This document shows positions 33,675 through 46,115 of a stretch of 64,000 nucleotides of DNA, piece after piece; the stretch's first letter is position 1, and every line of letters begins with the position of its first letter. The stretch lies in contig KQ965749.1 of assembly GCA_001574975.1 (NCBI GenBank), forward strand, positions 423,959 to 487,958. The letters are read 5' to 3'. The notes under the pieces are model-generated. The model was given only the letters and a program-made list of their open reading frames with translations, had not been told where the DNA came from and did not search any database. The position numbers and the translations under genes were made by a program. This DNA comes from Gonapodya prolifera JEL478 (Eukaryota; Monoblepharomycota; Monoblepharidomycetes; Monoblepharidales; Gonapodyaceae).

Positions 33675-35106
33675 TCAGTACCAACCCTCGTCACTCGACG
33701 ACCCCGGCCCCCATGCATTCGCCTCTCCCCTCCTCCACCCCCTCCTTTGCCTCTGGCCTTCCCGTGGCTGGTCCCATCCACGGAACCCATTCCCATTGCC
33801 CGCCCACTGCCCCGCCGGACCCCACGCAGCCGCTCTACGCTGCCACATCCTCCGCTTCATCCTCTTCAAACCCATTATGGCCGCCCCGATTGTCATGGGG
33901 ATCATGAGCCACCACAGCGCCTTGAGCCCGAATATGACGAGCATGAGAGGGACTACCGAGCCGTAGAACTTGCTCCCGCGGTTACGTTTGGCAAAGAGCG
34001 AGGCCGCAAAGAGAGACGGGAGAACCTTGCCGGCTTTGCCGAGGGCGTGCATGACCCCGAGGAGGAGCGGGACGAGCACGAAAGGGTGCGACGTCCATGC
34101 GGGGATGGCGTAGGTGATTGTGTGATCTGGGCGGTATTGGAGTGAGACGGTATGTTGGAGGATTGGGGTGGAGGCGACAGTCGAGTTGACGGGTGCACCT
34201 TCCGCGTTGCGTGGGTCGGTGTTGGTAGGACCAGACGGAGGTGTGGACGTGGCCGCGAGGAAGGAGTTGAGTTGGGTCTGCACGAATGAAGTGATCTGGA
34301 GGGTGGACAGCGGGACATACCGATGAGTGAGGCTGTTCCAGGTGATTCGGTGTTCATCCAACTCACCTCGCCACCAATCCTCTCCACGCCCTCCAAGAAG
34401 TCCTCCGTCTTCGGCCCACTTCCGGTGCTCCTCTCGCCTCCAACAACTTCCTGAATTGGCTCAGGTTCGGCACTGGGGGCAGGAGATCCCTCAGCGGGAT
34501 TGACTGGAGCTGCAGTGGCAGCAGGTGGCGGGGGCGATATAGGTGATGAAGAGAAAGGGGATGGGATAAGGGCGACGAGTGGTACGTCCGGATAGAGCGA
34601 CGTGGACTCCGCGAACTCGATCTGATGAATGGAGCGCCGAGCTGTCAAGTACTTCTCCCGATATTCCCAAGTCGGACCACATCACCCACCTTCTTTCCCT
34701 TCCCTCCAACAGCCTTCACCTCGAATCGTGCCGCCTTTGCAGCATCTCCTCCTGAGAACACGGCGTCTCGAAGCTCCTGGGTTGTGTTGAGCGACACAAC
34801 GTCACCTGGTGACACACGAGGCAGGCGGTGGGTCAGAGCAGGACCGCATGAAAAGCGTGAGCGAAGAGTAGCGAACCATCTTCGTCCCTGTATGCAAGCT
34901 CCAGGACGTCGCTCTCCGGGATGCCAAAGAGGTTCTTGACCTTTGCGCACGTTCGTCGGTAGATTCTTGAGTTAGCCTTGTGAGACTCTGCAGAACGTAT
35001 GCATCGATTAGCTTACCTGCTTGTCGAGTTGGTCCCACTCCGCGTCCTCTGCCACCGTCACCTTGCGAATCACGGACTCGTGCGAGAGTTTGATTGTTCG
35101 AGGCAT
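33675..35106 (-). CDS. PB1-domain membrane protein
   Basis: Exons 35106-35017, 34940-34877, 34805-34690, 34621-34367 and 34295-33675 give 381 residues with all phases matching. Residues 1-90 form a PB1 domain: the basic cluster KLSHESVIRKVTV, AEWDQLDKQVKNLFGIP, and the acidic ELAYRDEDGDVVSLNTTQEL (OPCA-type). A Pro/Ala linker follows. The C-terminal half has a hydrophobic segment (HPFVLVPLLLGVMHALG) and a stronger one or two (FYGSVVPLMLVIFGLKALWW, LMIPMTIGAAIMGL). The tail is basic and Gly/Trp/Arg-rich. PB1 domains pair with other PB1 proteins (for example in polarity, autophagy and MAPK scaffolds). A PB1 domain on a membrane protein suggests a recruiter, which is inference. Full architecture not recognised. 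Confidence 0.78.
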
Positions 35107-36587
35107 CGCTTGAAGTGGCCTTTCAATGTTGAGAGTTCGTTGCTTTTGCAGAGTTTTGATTTGAATTCCGAAGTGCGAGGGGCAGCGAAGGTTTTATGGC
35201 CGCGTCGTGCGTTTTACTTGTGTTGCGTTGCAGTTGCGTCGATTTGTGGCGCAGCAAGATCAGGTTCCACGTCGTATTGCCGGGTGACATACGCTACTAT
35301 CGGAAAAATCCCTTCATACAGTGCGGTTTCGAGATGGCGTTTTAATAATTCAACCTGGAGTGGAGCCGGTGCGTGGTGGAGGTGGGCTTTATAAGGAGTA
35401 GAACTTTCGCAACCATTGAAAAGTGGGAAAGAATGTCCCAAATTCGAAATTCAGTGGTGGAGAGTAGGTAGGTTTGATGTTGATACCGCCCCCTTTTACT
35501 ATGCCGACCTGTTCTTGGTGTTTGCGGGAACAGTTTACTGCTTAAATCAGTACCAGTATTTCCCAGTCACAAACCGCTTCAATTCACACGCCAAGGGTCG
35601 AGGTATACGAACACGGTACACAGTGCGTCGTAGTCGAGCCGTCGTCGTCCCCAAGTGCTACCTTTCAAGATTTCAGATGAGACTTGCTAAGACACATTCC
35701 TCGACCCCCGTTCAACCCCTTATCTCCAAAATCGGTAGAAGGTGATTGGGACATGCAAACATGCCCATGCACAAATAGAAGGGGTTTTCCCGGAACATTT
35801 ATTTCGCCTCTGTCCGCCATACAGGTCCGGGATACCCGCTACAGAGTTACGAGGACAGTGGCACCGTCAAGCACAATAAAGCCCAACTGAAGCTATACGT
35901 AGGGGTACCATGTGGTCGGAAGATGCAGGAGGAGAGAAGAGAAAGAATGAAGCTCGGGCCCGCGCTCGACGAGAGTTCGAGGGGTTTCATGTCAGCCGCC
36001 CTCCCACAATCCGGGCGGGCTGAAGACGAATACCCGCCCGCGGTTGATTGGAAGGTGCGACCGCCGGATATTCCTTTGTGTGGACTGACATGCTCACTGA
36101 GGGATGAGGGTGGCCCATTTCCTACCCCACGAGGCTCAGGATTCGCGCCCTGATTGACTGTGGCTTAGTGCGATGACATAGGGAGTGAGGGAGTGAGTGA
36201 TGGAAGGCGGGGGTGCGGAATAGCGTTGGGCAGAGAGGCGAGAGTTGGAGAGTGCCAGAAGCGGGCGGTGGGTCTTCGAAGACAATGGAGCGATATGGTT
36301 GCGCATGGTGGAAGGTTGAAGCGAGCGTCGATGAGGGCAGCGTTGATGGGAAGTGTCGATGGACGTCGGTGGTGGACTTGGGTGGCACCTCACCGCTCAT
36401 CCATGCTCCAGCCCCAAAAGTTTGCGGTGAAAAGCCCCTCAACTCCAAAAGACCGGTTTTTGCATCTTGACAGGTTGGGAAACCACCGTACTTGTGATTT
36501 CGGTTACATGTGATCAATATCTTTCTCAATCGCCTCCATGCCATCTAACGAGACCTCACTACTCAGAAAACCATGATGAACGATTAC
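35107..36587. other. Intergenic region, no gene called
   Basis: Contains a 140-codon minus-strand frame (36544-36122) of biased composition and a plus-strand frame at 34999-35394 that overlaps the PB1 gene's 5' exon. Neither shows a domain. The part just above 35106 is probably the PB1 gene's promoter. Confidence 0.5.
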
Positions 36588-37435
36588 TTATGATTTCTTA
36601 AGCTTGGACAGGAGCTCCTTGTCGTGCTCGTAGATGTCTGTGTGGCGGGACATCCAGCGAAAAAAATTGGAAGTCGAGGAGGGTAATTGAGGTGCCAGAC
36701 GTTGAGGAAGCAGTGTTGAACCGGATGCCAGAGCGAGTAGAGTGGACGCAGGGTGATTGAGGCCCGATGGGTTCCACGATGTGGCCATTTGTGAAGGGTC
36801 CGAAGATGAGATTTGACGTGTGACGAAAAACCACCGATGGAGATATCAGTAAGAGACAAACGAGAGAGAGCGCCAGTGGCGCCGATGAATTGACAGAGGA
36901 AATGCAGAGGTTCAGATGCAAAAAGAAAATCGTCAGAAAACAGCACACTTCTTGACTGGACACTTTCCAAGCACCCACATTGATCCTCTTGCGCAGCCTG
37001 CTTCCTCCCAAGCGAGCCCGATGCCGCGCCGGTATGGCCCGAGAGGATGGGGGATGAAGAACCAGCTGAGTGTTCTGGAGCGGGGGCAGCCGGAGCGGCA
37101 TCCCCGGAGGCGACCACGGGGGAGTTAGGCTGGTACGACACCTCAGCCTTAAGTTTCTTGGCCAGACGCTCGAACAGCTCCTTGTCGTGCTGGTAGGCCC
37201 ACTGGTCCTCCTGGGCAGCCTGCTTCTTCCCGAACGCACCCCCGCCGGACTTTACACCGCCCCCGTAGGTGGAGTCGACCGTGCCGGCGATGTGGGAGGT
37301 CACGGGGTCGGGTTGCTCCTCGGGTTTCTTTTTCGCGTAGGTGCGGGCCAGGAGGGGGGCGAGACGGGAGGTGGTTGGGGCCAGAGAGGAGACAAGGCGA
37401 GGAGAGGCGCGAAGGGAGGTGGAGGCGAGAGACAT
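36588..37435 (-). CDS. Mitochondrial ATP synthase inhibitor IF1 with two inhibitory modules
   Basis: Exons 37435-36979 and 36637-36588, joined across a 341-nt intron, give 168 residues. Residues 1-32 are a Ser/Arg/Leu/Ala-rich mitochondrial presequence ending RLAPLLARTYAKKK. Module 1 is GGGAFGKKQAAQEDQWAYQH, continuing DKELFERLAKKLK. A Pro/Ala linker of about 45 residues follows. Module 2 is GSLGRKQAAQEDQYIYEHDK, continuing ELLSKLKKS, with the exon junction inside it. Each module matches the IF1 minimal inhibitory sequence that blocks F1-ATPase hydrolysis at low matrix pH. Usual IF1 is 80-110 residues with one inhibitory region and a long C-terminal coiled coil for dimerisation; here no such coiled coil follows. 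Calling it an F1 inhibitor rests on the modules and the presequence. Confidence 0.88.
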
Positions 37436-38157
37436 TTCCAAGCTGAGAATGCGATGGAGTTGTGGAAGGATCCGAAGGAAGAGGTGGTGAGGCGACGGTG
37501 ATGCAGAGAATGGAAATGCCGGATGGATGAATCCGGAACAATCAGCCAAAAACACGAAGAGTCATCCACTTAGCCGTGGCACACGGTTTGTTTCTTTCAA
37601 TGCAGCGTGTTTTCACGTTCCCATAGACCATGTGCGTTCCACCGGCAATGATTCTGCAATCGCCTTGGACCAAAAGCCAGCACACGTAGCCATCGCACGC
37701 TGCTTCTTGTGTCGCTTGGATTAGTCTTCACTCACTTTGGGTTTGAATGATTTCGTGGGTTGGAATGTGTCGAGTCAAAGGGTTGTGTGTCACAGAGGGA
37801 CCGAGCACCGGCCACGGAAAACATAACTGCTCTACGTGGAGTTTTGTAGGGGTTGACGCAATGTATGGAAGAGTGTTTCGATGCTCCTTTTCGTGAAGAG
37901 TTCTCGGCTCCTGACTGGACCAACGTCTGGCCAGCAGAATACAAATGAAATGCCATACCTTTTGCGAGGGGCTAAGAAAGTTGACGATTTGAATGTTTAT
38001 TTTTCTTTGAAATTACAGTTTCCCCTTCAATCTTTCAACTGGGTTCATCCCTGGTCGGTCAGTTCCACGTACGAGGGTCTTCCATTTCGCCCACATTGCT
38101 ATCCAGGGAGGAATCGTCATGGAGTGAGTTGTGTGATAGACAGAGCAGCGTCAAGTG
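37436..38157. other. Intergenic region, no gene seen
   Basis: Lies between the IF1 start and the stop of the next minus-strand gene. Nothing recognisable; it presumably holds the IF1 promoter. Confidence 0.5.
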
Positions 38158-39902
38158 TCAGCTTGCAGGAACAAATAAATCCCACAGAGTCAACGCCAAC
38201 AACAGACCTTCCGCCCTCTCGTCACCCTTCAAAACGCCCCTGCCTTCAATCTCCCGTTCCACGTAAACCACATTGTCGTTCCCCCAATACAGCTCCCCGT
38301 TGATCCAAAAACTCGGCACGCCGAACACTCCGCGTTCCCTGATCGCTTGCGCAGTTTGCTCGCGCAGGATCGACGACGCGTGCGAGCTGGACGCGGCGGA
38401 AAGGAGAGAGTCTGCAGCGGTGGAGGATAGTCCGACGGTTTTGGTGAGGATGGTGTGCATGTCTCCAGGTGAGCCGAGGTCGTAGAGGAAGGGTGAACCT
38501 GAGTGAGGCGATAACAGGGTTTGGTCATCAGTGACGAGAGTAGGCAACCCATGGTGCGAGAAAAAATCCATGGCCGAAGGCATATTCGCCATGACAAGAA
38601 TATCGTTGGGAGGGCTTCGAGCTTTTGTGCGTAATTACCAACAAGAATGGCCTACTCACCCCACGCCGCATCAAAGAACGCTTCCACGATCTTCTCCTGC
38701 AGGTCCCCCGCGATCTCCTTCAGTGATAATCTGAGAACATATTGGATGGGAAAAGCATGTTGAACTCATCGGATCTGCGACGTAAGTTGAAGTTGACACC
38801 CACCGCAATGCGAGCAACGGCTTGAACGGATGTACTTTAGGGTATCCAAAGGGGAAGCCATGCAAGTGGGCGTATCTTTTAGTGTTTTCGCCGTAAGTTG
38901 TGGGGGGGCCGAGGCCGTCAGTATAAGTTTAGCAGATCGAGCGTTTTCAAAGGCTGGAGAGCGTACCGTGCGATATCTCGGGACATCCTGGCCACGACAG
39001 GGTTAAGCAGTCAGCAAATTGCTCCACGAGAGCGATACCGGTTCCAGGAATATATCTGATATGTCCTCCCACAGTTGAGATATTCCGCGGGAGTGCCATC
39101 GTCATAACAGAATGCCCACAATGCCGTGACGAACATATTCTTGACGTTCAAGCCACCTGCAAAACACTTGAGGCATATGCGATATCCAAGTCCTTCTCCG
39201 TCGACTCTGTAAGCGAAGCCCCCTCACGAGATGCGGGTTGATCATCCTTGAATAGTCGTAATCCACACGTAAACCGTTTTTGGCAGCCACCGAGTCCCTG
39301 AATTTCGAACTCCTCATTGCCGTTCGGTGTCATCCGAGTGTGGTAACAGGTTTCGGGGGCGGATTGACCTCTCAACCCTGACAACCACCATCCCACCACC
39401 CTCGCAGCTCCATATCCCCCTCCTTACAACCTAACTCACCATTCTCTTTTTGGTGGCACCTCAGCCGGACCCAGCTGCCCCCAGTGATTCAACAGTCCCG
39501 CGAAGAGCGTCGGCATGAGCTCGATCCGAAGATTTGGGTGGCGAGAGCGAATCCGAAGCAGATTTTTATGAGCAAGGTAGGCATAAGGCTGGCGTAGGAT
39601 CGGGAAGGTGGCCGGAGAAGGATACAGTGATGTTGTTAGGTGGTTTGGTACGTTCCCATTGGTACAGAGGAATCGATACCATTAGTCAGGCAAAGGGAAA
39701 GACTTCGATAGAGATATAGACGTACCGATAGGAAGTCAAAGTAGAATTCGAGATGAATCGGACTAGGTGTGTCCACCATGATTCGTGCCGGTGGAGCAGT
39801 TGCGGTCAGAGTCGGAAAGTTCATGAACACCACACCAACCACACCTGCAATTATCAAGAATAATTTACTCTTGGATTTCTCAGACGTAATTTCGCTGCTC
39901 AT
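38158..39902 (-). CDS. GST-kappa / HCCA-isomerase (DsbA-fold) protein
   Basis: Exons: ATG to 39726, 39588-39440, 38987-38967 (21 nt), 38875-38804, 38730-38660 and 38498-38158. The thioredoxin-fold start is IHLEFYFDFLS then PYAYLA, as in kappa-class glutathione transferases and 2-hydroxychromene-2-carboxylate isomerases, with Ser at the active-site turn. Then LMPTLFAGLLNHWGQLGP, EWMSRDIARYAHLHGFPFGY and the C-terminal RGVFGVPSFWINGELYWGND, the family's cis-Pro signature. Likely a glutathione-dependent isomerase or transferase. Two starts are possible. ATG 39779 gives 235 residues. ATG 39902 adds 41 residues with a hydrophobic helix (KLFLIIAGVVGVVFM) that would anchor or export the protein; it is in frame without a stop and is preferred, moderately. 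The intron 39439-38988 is unusually long (452 nt). Confidence 0.83.
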
Positions 39903-40283
39903 GATGGAGGCACCTCCCCCTATGGCCCAACTGTTTTTCTTACTTCTACACGTATCCACTAAACAAGTAGTATCGAAAGCGAAACGGAAATCCACGTAGT
40001 TTTGAACGTGTACCTGCGGACTTTTGTTGCCCCGCCTCAGCTCCCGGTCTCGCCCGGTCCACTTTTTTCAACCCGACCCTGCCCGTGACGCAGTTGCACC
40101 GCTTTACTCCCGAAGGTCTCTCATCGCGTCGGGCTCGACTCTCGGACATATTTCCCCCGTTCGAGTGACGCTCCCATCCTCCCCGCACTGCATCGTTCCC
40201 GTTGGCATCGTGCACCCGGTTTTTCTTCCGTTTTCATCCGCGACGTATCGTCCACGTGACATCCCCCACGCTACATACCAGCG
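39903..40283. promoter_or_regulatory. Shared divergent promoter region
   Basis: 381 bp between the start of the GST-kappa-like gene (minus) and the aconitase gene (plus). It is C/T-rich near the aconitase start. No TATA box at a standard distance was noted, so regulation cannot be read further. Confidence 0.4.
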
Positions 40284-43200
40284 ATGCTGCTTCGTTCCTC
40301 ACTGTCGAGGGCCCTTGTGAAGGTGAGTTGAGTATGAAACGGCGCTACCAGGGTCTTGTTTGGCATTCCGTGTGGGGGTGGGTTTTTCGCCCGGCGGGAA
40401 TGGACGCTCGCGCAGAAGGCGCAACACTGGCGATGATTCTTGGAAGTCCTTTCTGGTGTTCTTCATGGGGAAATGTCACCTGACAGCGATTGGGATGAGG
40501 GCAGCGTCGGAATGTCGTTGTCTTAGGACCTTGCGGGAGACAACCGCTGGCGTTCGCTGGTCATTCTACACACTGCTCGATGATGGGCTGCCACCGACTC
40601 GTCCGCCATCGCTCGAATTCGACGCCGTTCTCCCTCCGGCTTCTCCTTGACCCGTTTTGTTTTTCCATCCCAACCCAGGGCAAAACCTCTTCGCGCCCCA
40701 TGGCGACCGTCGCGAAGGACGCCAAGGTCGCTCTGTCGGCGTTTGATCGTGACAAATACATCAACTACTCCAAGATGGAGGCCAACTTGAAGGTTGTGAG
40801 GGACAGGTGAGTTTTTGGAAAGAATGAGGCAGAGAGGAGCGAAGGAACATTTGGACAGTTTCGATCAACAATTGAGAGACGATCTTGACTCATTTTGGCC
40901 GGACTACCCACAATCTCGGTCTTTGTGAACCCGGAACCAAAATTGGTTGTTACATTTTCCCCTCTCACCAGGCTCCAGAAACCCCTCACTTTGGCCGAAA
41001 AGATTGTCTACGGCCACTTGGACGACCCCGTCAGCCAGGACATCGAGCGTGGCGTGTCTTACCTCAAACTCCGCCCTGACCGTGTTGCTTGCCAGGATGC
41101 CACCGCCCAGGTACGGCGAGAACGCGCTCAACGGCGAATCCCAACTCACGGTAAGCCTTTTCCCACCTTAGATGGCCATCCTCCAGTTCATGTCCGCCGG
41201 CCTTCCCACCGTCGCCGTCCCCTCCACCGTCCACTGCGACCACTTGATCGAGGCCCAAAAGGGCGGTGTCGCCGACTTGGCCCGCGCCAACGACATCAAC
41301 CGTGAAGTTTACGACTTCTTGGCCACCTCGACCGCCAAGTACGGCATCGGCTTCTGGAAGCCCGGGTCTGGTATCATCCACCAGATCGTCCTTGAGAACT
41401 ACGCTTTCCCCGGTGGAATGATGATCGGAACCGACTCGCACACTCCCAACGCTGGAGGTCTCGGAATGGTCGCCGTGGGTGTGGGTGGTGCCGATGCTGT
41501 GGACGTAATGGCGGGATTGCCCTGGGAGCTCAAGTGCCCCAAGGTCATTGGCGTCAAGCTCACCGGACAGCTTTCCGGCTGGACCTCGGCTAAGGGTGAG
41601 TTTGAAGCGGTTTTGGTCGGCGAGCGGGGTCGAAAAAGTTGTAACACCGACTGTTTACCCCAGATGTCATCCTCAAGGTTGCCGGAATCCTCACTGTCAA
41701 GGGCGGTACTGGTGCCATTGTTGAGTACTTCGGACCCGGTGTGGACTCTCTCTCCTGCACGGGCATGGCCACAGTGTGCAACATGGGTGCCGAAATCGGA
41801 GCCACCACCTCCCTGTTCCCCTTCAACGGACGCATGAAGGACTACCTCACCGCGACCAACCGAAGCGCTATCGCAGGGCTCGCCGAGTCGTGGTCGCACA
41901 ACTTGAGGGCTGACGAGGGCGCCATGTGAGTATTGCTGTTCAGGTATCCTACCGACAGGCGAACTGAAGTGATTGCCTTGGTAGCTACGACCAGGTCATC
42001 GAGATCGACCTGTCGACTCTCGAACCTCACATCAACGGTCCCTTCACCCCCGACCTCGCCACTCCCCTGTCCAAGTTCGCCGCCACCGCCAAGGAGAACG
42101 GATGGCCCTCTGAGCTCAAGGTCGGCCTCATCGGGTCTTGCACCAATTCCTCCTACGAGGATATGGCCCGCTCCGCCAGCTTGGCCGAGCAGGCTATGGC
42201 TGCTGGATTGAAGGCGAAGGCTGGCTTCACCATCACCCCAGGTTCGGAGCAGATCCGTGCCACCATTGAGAGGGAGTGAGTAAACGCAATTTTGGACAAA
42301 CGACGAGTGATGGTGTCTCATAATTTCACATCCAAAAATAGTGGTCAGATGGAGGTCTTCGAGAAGGCCGGTGGTGTCGTTCTTGGTACGTGGACCCCCA
42401 GCGGACGTGAAGTTGAACGTATATAATCTTTTCAACGATTCCCAACAGCTAACGCTTGCGGTCCTTGCATTGGTCAATGGGATCGCCAGGATGTGCCCAA
42501 GGGCACCAAGAACTCCATCATCACCTCGTACAACCGCAACTTCACTGCCCGTAACGACGGTAACCCCGCCACGCACGCTTTCGTCGCGTCCCCCGAGCTC
42601 GTGACCGCCCTCGTCTTCGCCGGGGACCTCACTTTTAACCCCGCCACGGACACGCTCAAGACCCCAGACGGCAAGGACTTCAAGTTCGCTGCACCGTTCG
42701 GCAACGAGCTCCCTCCCCGTGGTTATGACCCAGGTGTGGACACCTACCAGGGTCCCCCCGCCGACAGGTCCAAGGTTCAGGTTTCGGTTGACCCCAAGAG
42801 CAACCGTCTTCAGCTTCTCGAGCCGTTCAAGGCCTGGGACGGAAAGGACCCCAAGGATCTCGCTGTTCTGATCAAGGTCAAGGGTAAATGCACCACCGAC
42901 CACATCTCGTGAGTGTATTTTGTTCGCTGCACTGTCCGTAGACGCGCTTTAATCACGCTGTCGTTCAGTGCTGCCGGTCCTTGGTTGAAGTTCCGTGGAC
43001 ACCTTGACAACATCTCCAACAACATGCTGATTGGTGCCATCAACATTGAGAACGAGAAGGCCAACTCTATCCGCAACATGTACAACGGCGAGTTCGAACC
43101 GGTGCCCAAGGTCGCCCGTGACTACAAAGCCAAGGGCCAGTCTTGGATTGTTGTCGGTGACGAGAACTACGGAGAGGGTTCTTCCCGTGAACACGCTGCT

Positions 43201-43596
43201 CTCGAAGTGAGGCACCTTGGTGGCTTCGCCGTCTTGGTCAAGTCCTTTGCCCGCATCCACGGTGTGTTATGGATTGCGCTTGCCTGAGAGAATGATGCTT
43301 ATGTCCCCTCACATTTGTCACACCCAGAGACAAACCTTAAGAAGCAAGGTGTTCTCCCCCTCACCTTCGCCAACCCCAAGGACTACGAGAAGATCCGCCC
43401 AGACGACAAGATCGACATCGTTGGTCTTACAACCTTCACCCCCGGCGTGCCTCTGAAGCTCAACATCAGGCACAAGGACGGCTCCGCTGAGGAGATAACC
43501 GTCAACCACACCTTCAACGAGGGACAGATTGAGTGGTTCAAAGCCGGTAGTGCTCTCAACCGTATGCGGGAGCTCGCTGCTGCTGGAAAGCAATAG
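40284..43596 (+). CDS. ACO1: Aconitate hydratase, mitochondrial
   Basis: Ten exons: 40284-40322, 40679-40806, 40972-41110, 41172-41595, 41664-41925, 41985-42275, 42342-42385, 42449-42908, 42969-43261, 43328-43596. They give 782 residues, the normal size. It converts citrate to isocitrate in the TCA cycle using a 4Fe-4S cluster. The presequence is [13 protein letters not shown] plus [13 protein letters not shown]. Cluster cysteines lie in [13 protein letters not shown] and [11 protein letters not shown]. Other signatures are [26 protein letters not shown] and [15 protein letters not shown]. The C-terminus is complete. Every exon phase matches. Intron 1 separates most of the presequence and is the longest (356 nt). 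The gene is divergent from the GST-kappa-like gene. Confidence 0.97.
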
Positions 43597-44017
43597 ACAC
43601 CGCACTGCGCACAGCGGTGATCTAGGTTAGAGTGGGAGGATTGTTTGTTTTAGTCTACATTTTGCAGGCATAATATAAGAGGAGGGTACTTGTCAAGAGC
43701 ACGTCCACTGTTTCACCCAATTCTAATCGTGCACTGTTTCAACCAACTATTATTACATTTTTGCAAGCGACGTGATTTGGTTGTCGAGGTCTTCCCCATA
43801 CAGATATACAGATGCCCCATATATTTATCGCGCAGGTGTATCCATCCACCCTGGCAAAGTATCGGATGTACCTATCGACGCCAATCGTATCTATTGCCTC
43901 GTCGAAAAACAGCGCGCCGCACAAGACCCCGTCCGTCCTTGAGGTGGACAGCTTCCAAAGATCCCGGGATCTCGAAACAGCCGTCGTTCTTGCATATTGC
44001 ATTCATCAGGGACAAAC

Positions 44018-45997
44018 ATGTATCCATCCGGATTCTTCGCGTCGAAGGAGTTCTCTCTCTTCGTCGTGACTTTTGGACTTTTCGCGGATGTTCTGAGCTA
44101 TTCCGGTGATCTCTCTGCTCTCATTCATGACTGCAAACGACTGATGTTTACCCACTCCCTTCGTTCGATCAAGTTGTGATCCCTATACTCCCGTTCATCT
44201 TTACTCGGCTTGAAATTGGCAGCAAAGAGGACTCCCAGGAAAATTCTGCCCTGTTGGGAGGCCTTCTCGGATCCTTCGGGGCTTCACAGATAGTTTTCTC
44301 CATTTTCTTTGGTTGGCTCTCTGACAGACTCGAAAATCGCAAGTGGCCAATGGTACGTAGACAATTAAGTATGGTAAAAGGTCAAGCGCCGTGAAGATCC
44401 CCTTCGATTTAGGTGTGGGGCTTGCTCGCGGGAATGGTGGCCGTCAGTGAGTGATTGCCAGACGATCAATCGGCGCAGGACTCCCACAACGTTATTCGAA
44501 AATACCCCCCTCTGTCCCTAGTTATATTTGCTGTGTCGACGAACCTTGCAATGCTTATCATCGCTCGAATGCTACAAGGAATATCAGCAGCTGCCGTTGG
44601 AGCCCTTGGATTGGCGCTCCTCGGCAGCGTTTATCCCGAAGACCAACTTGGCAAGGCTTATGGAATCGCTTGGAGTGGCTTTCTGATCGGTGCGTGTTGA
44701 ACCTGCGAATGTTTTCATAAAAACGGTCCATGAAATCTCATTGATCTTGGTCATTCGGTGTCACACTTTTGGGGCGTTGAATATTACAGGTAACCTCACA
44801 GGCTTACCAATTGGTGGTGCGCTCTACCAACATGGAGGCTACTGGACGCCGTTCATCGTTACCGCGGGATTCATTATGTGTGACATGGTGGCGAGGTTGT
44901 TGGTTCGCGAACGTCGCACCACATCGACGAACGGAAACTCCGGCCTTGTAAAGAATGCAGCTGAAGACTCGACGACTACATCACTGGCGCTCAAGATGGA
45001 CAACCAGGAACTTGCTCCCCATACATCACAGACCTCAGAGAATCATAGCAACAAAGCGCCGAACAAAAAGTTCTTGTTCCCCAACATGCGGTGGCATGCT
45101 CTCCACAAGGATAACCCCACATACTATGACCTCGTTCGAGATCCTGCGGTGTTATTGTTGAGCCTATTTACTGCAACGACGGCAGTGGTGCAGATTGGAC
45201 TTGAACCGACGCTCCCGATTTATATGCAGAAGGAGTTTGGATCGGACAGCACCACGGTGGGGTTGGTTTACCTTGCTATTGTGAGTGGATGTGCTTCTCT
45301 CATACATGTTGGGAATGGGCTGATCTCAGAGTAAACCTCACATTCCAAATGTTGACTCGGTTGACGTGACCGCCATTCTTGTACAGATTGCTGGTGGATT
45401 GTTCTCGGGTCCCGTTGCTGGCGTCCTAAGCGACAATCACGGGTCGGCAAAAGTTCTAATTCCATGTCTCGTTGTTTCAGCTGTCTTGCTTCCATTCATT
45501 TCTGTTGTAAAGACTTTGCCGCTGGTGAGACCCGAAGATTTGGTTTTACAGGCCCAGCGTCACGTTATTATTCGGTGTCCTTAGCTTGCGTTTGTCGGAT
45601 TTTTGGTTGGATTCTGGGTTCTTTCGTTGCAAGCGCCGCTTGTGTGAGCTGCCACCAGAAAGTTTTCGCTCATTCCGAATGTGCTAACCACCATCTCAAA
45701 TCACACAGATCTGAATTTGTCTTCCTTGTTCCACCAAAAGCCATTGGCAAAATTTTCGGCATCTTCAATCTCTCGTTCTCGGCGGGATCGCTTCTTGGTC
45801 CAGTCGTCGCAGGCGCTGTTTATCAGGCGTCCTCGTTCCTAGCACTCACTATCGTGCTTGCTCTATTGATTGCGGCACTTACACCGACTTTCTTATTCTT
45901 TGTTTACTTGCGGGACGAGAGGTCGAGAGTGAAACATTCTTTGGAGCTCCCAAAAGAATTAATCTCGGATGAGAGGGAACATCAAAATATTGAGTAG
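44018..45997 (+). CDS. MFS transporter, DHA1-like
   Basis: At least eight exons; for example exon 1 is 44018-44105 and joins 44175 in phase. It begins SKEFSLFVVTFGLFADVLSY / VVIPILPFIFTRLEIG. The MFS motif A follows: GASQIVFSIFFGWLSDRLENR. TM4-5 are MLIIARMLQGISAAAVGALG and GIAWSGFLIG / NLTGLPIGGALYQHGG (antiporter-type motif C region). A central loop of about 100 polar residues separates it from a second half with FSGPVAGVLSDNHGS and the final helices (FGIFNLSFSAGSLLGPVVAG). Twelve helices fit. The donor after QAPLV is GTGAGC, reached in phase 2. Substrate unknown; DHA1 members export drugs or metabolites from the plasma or vacuolar membrane. Ends 118 bp before the next gene. Confidence 0.85.
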
Positions 45998-46115
45998 CAT
46001 TGTAGGAAAGGTAACTCAATTTTTCATCACCATAAATCAAATTTGACGGAGTTTTGTCGGGAAAGTGTAAACTATCGTGAAAACATTATCCCGTAGGAAA
46101 CTCCACACCGAACGA

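Noticed and set aside
41842-42903. A 353-codon minus-strand frame inside aconitase
   Set aside because: Antisense shadow of strongly biased aconitase codons; it crosses aconitase introns without disturbance to the real gene.
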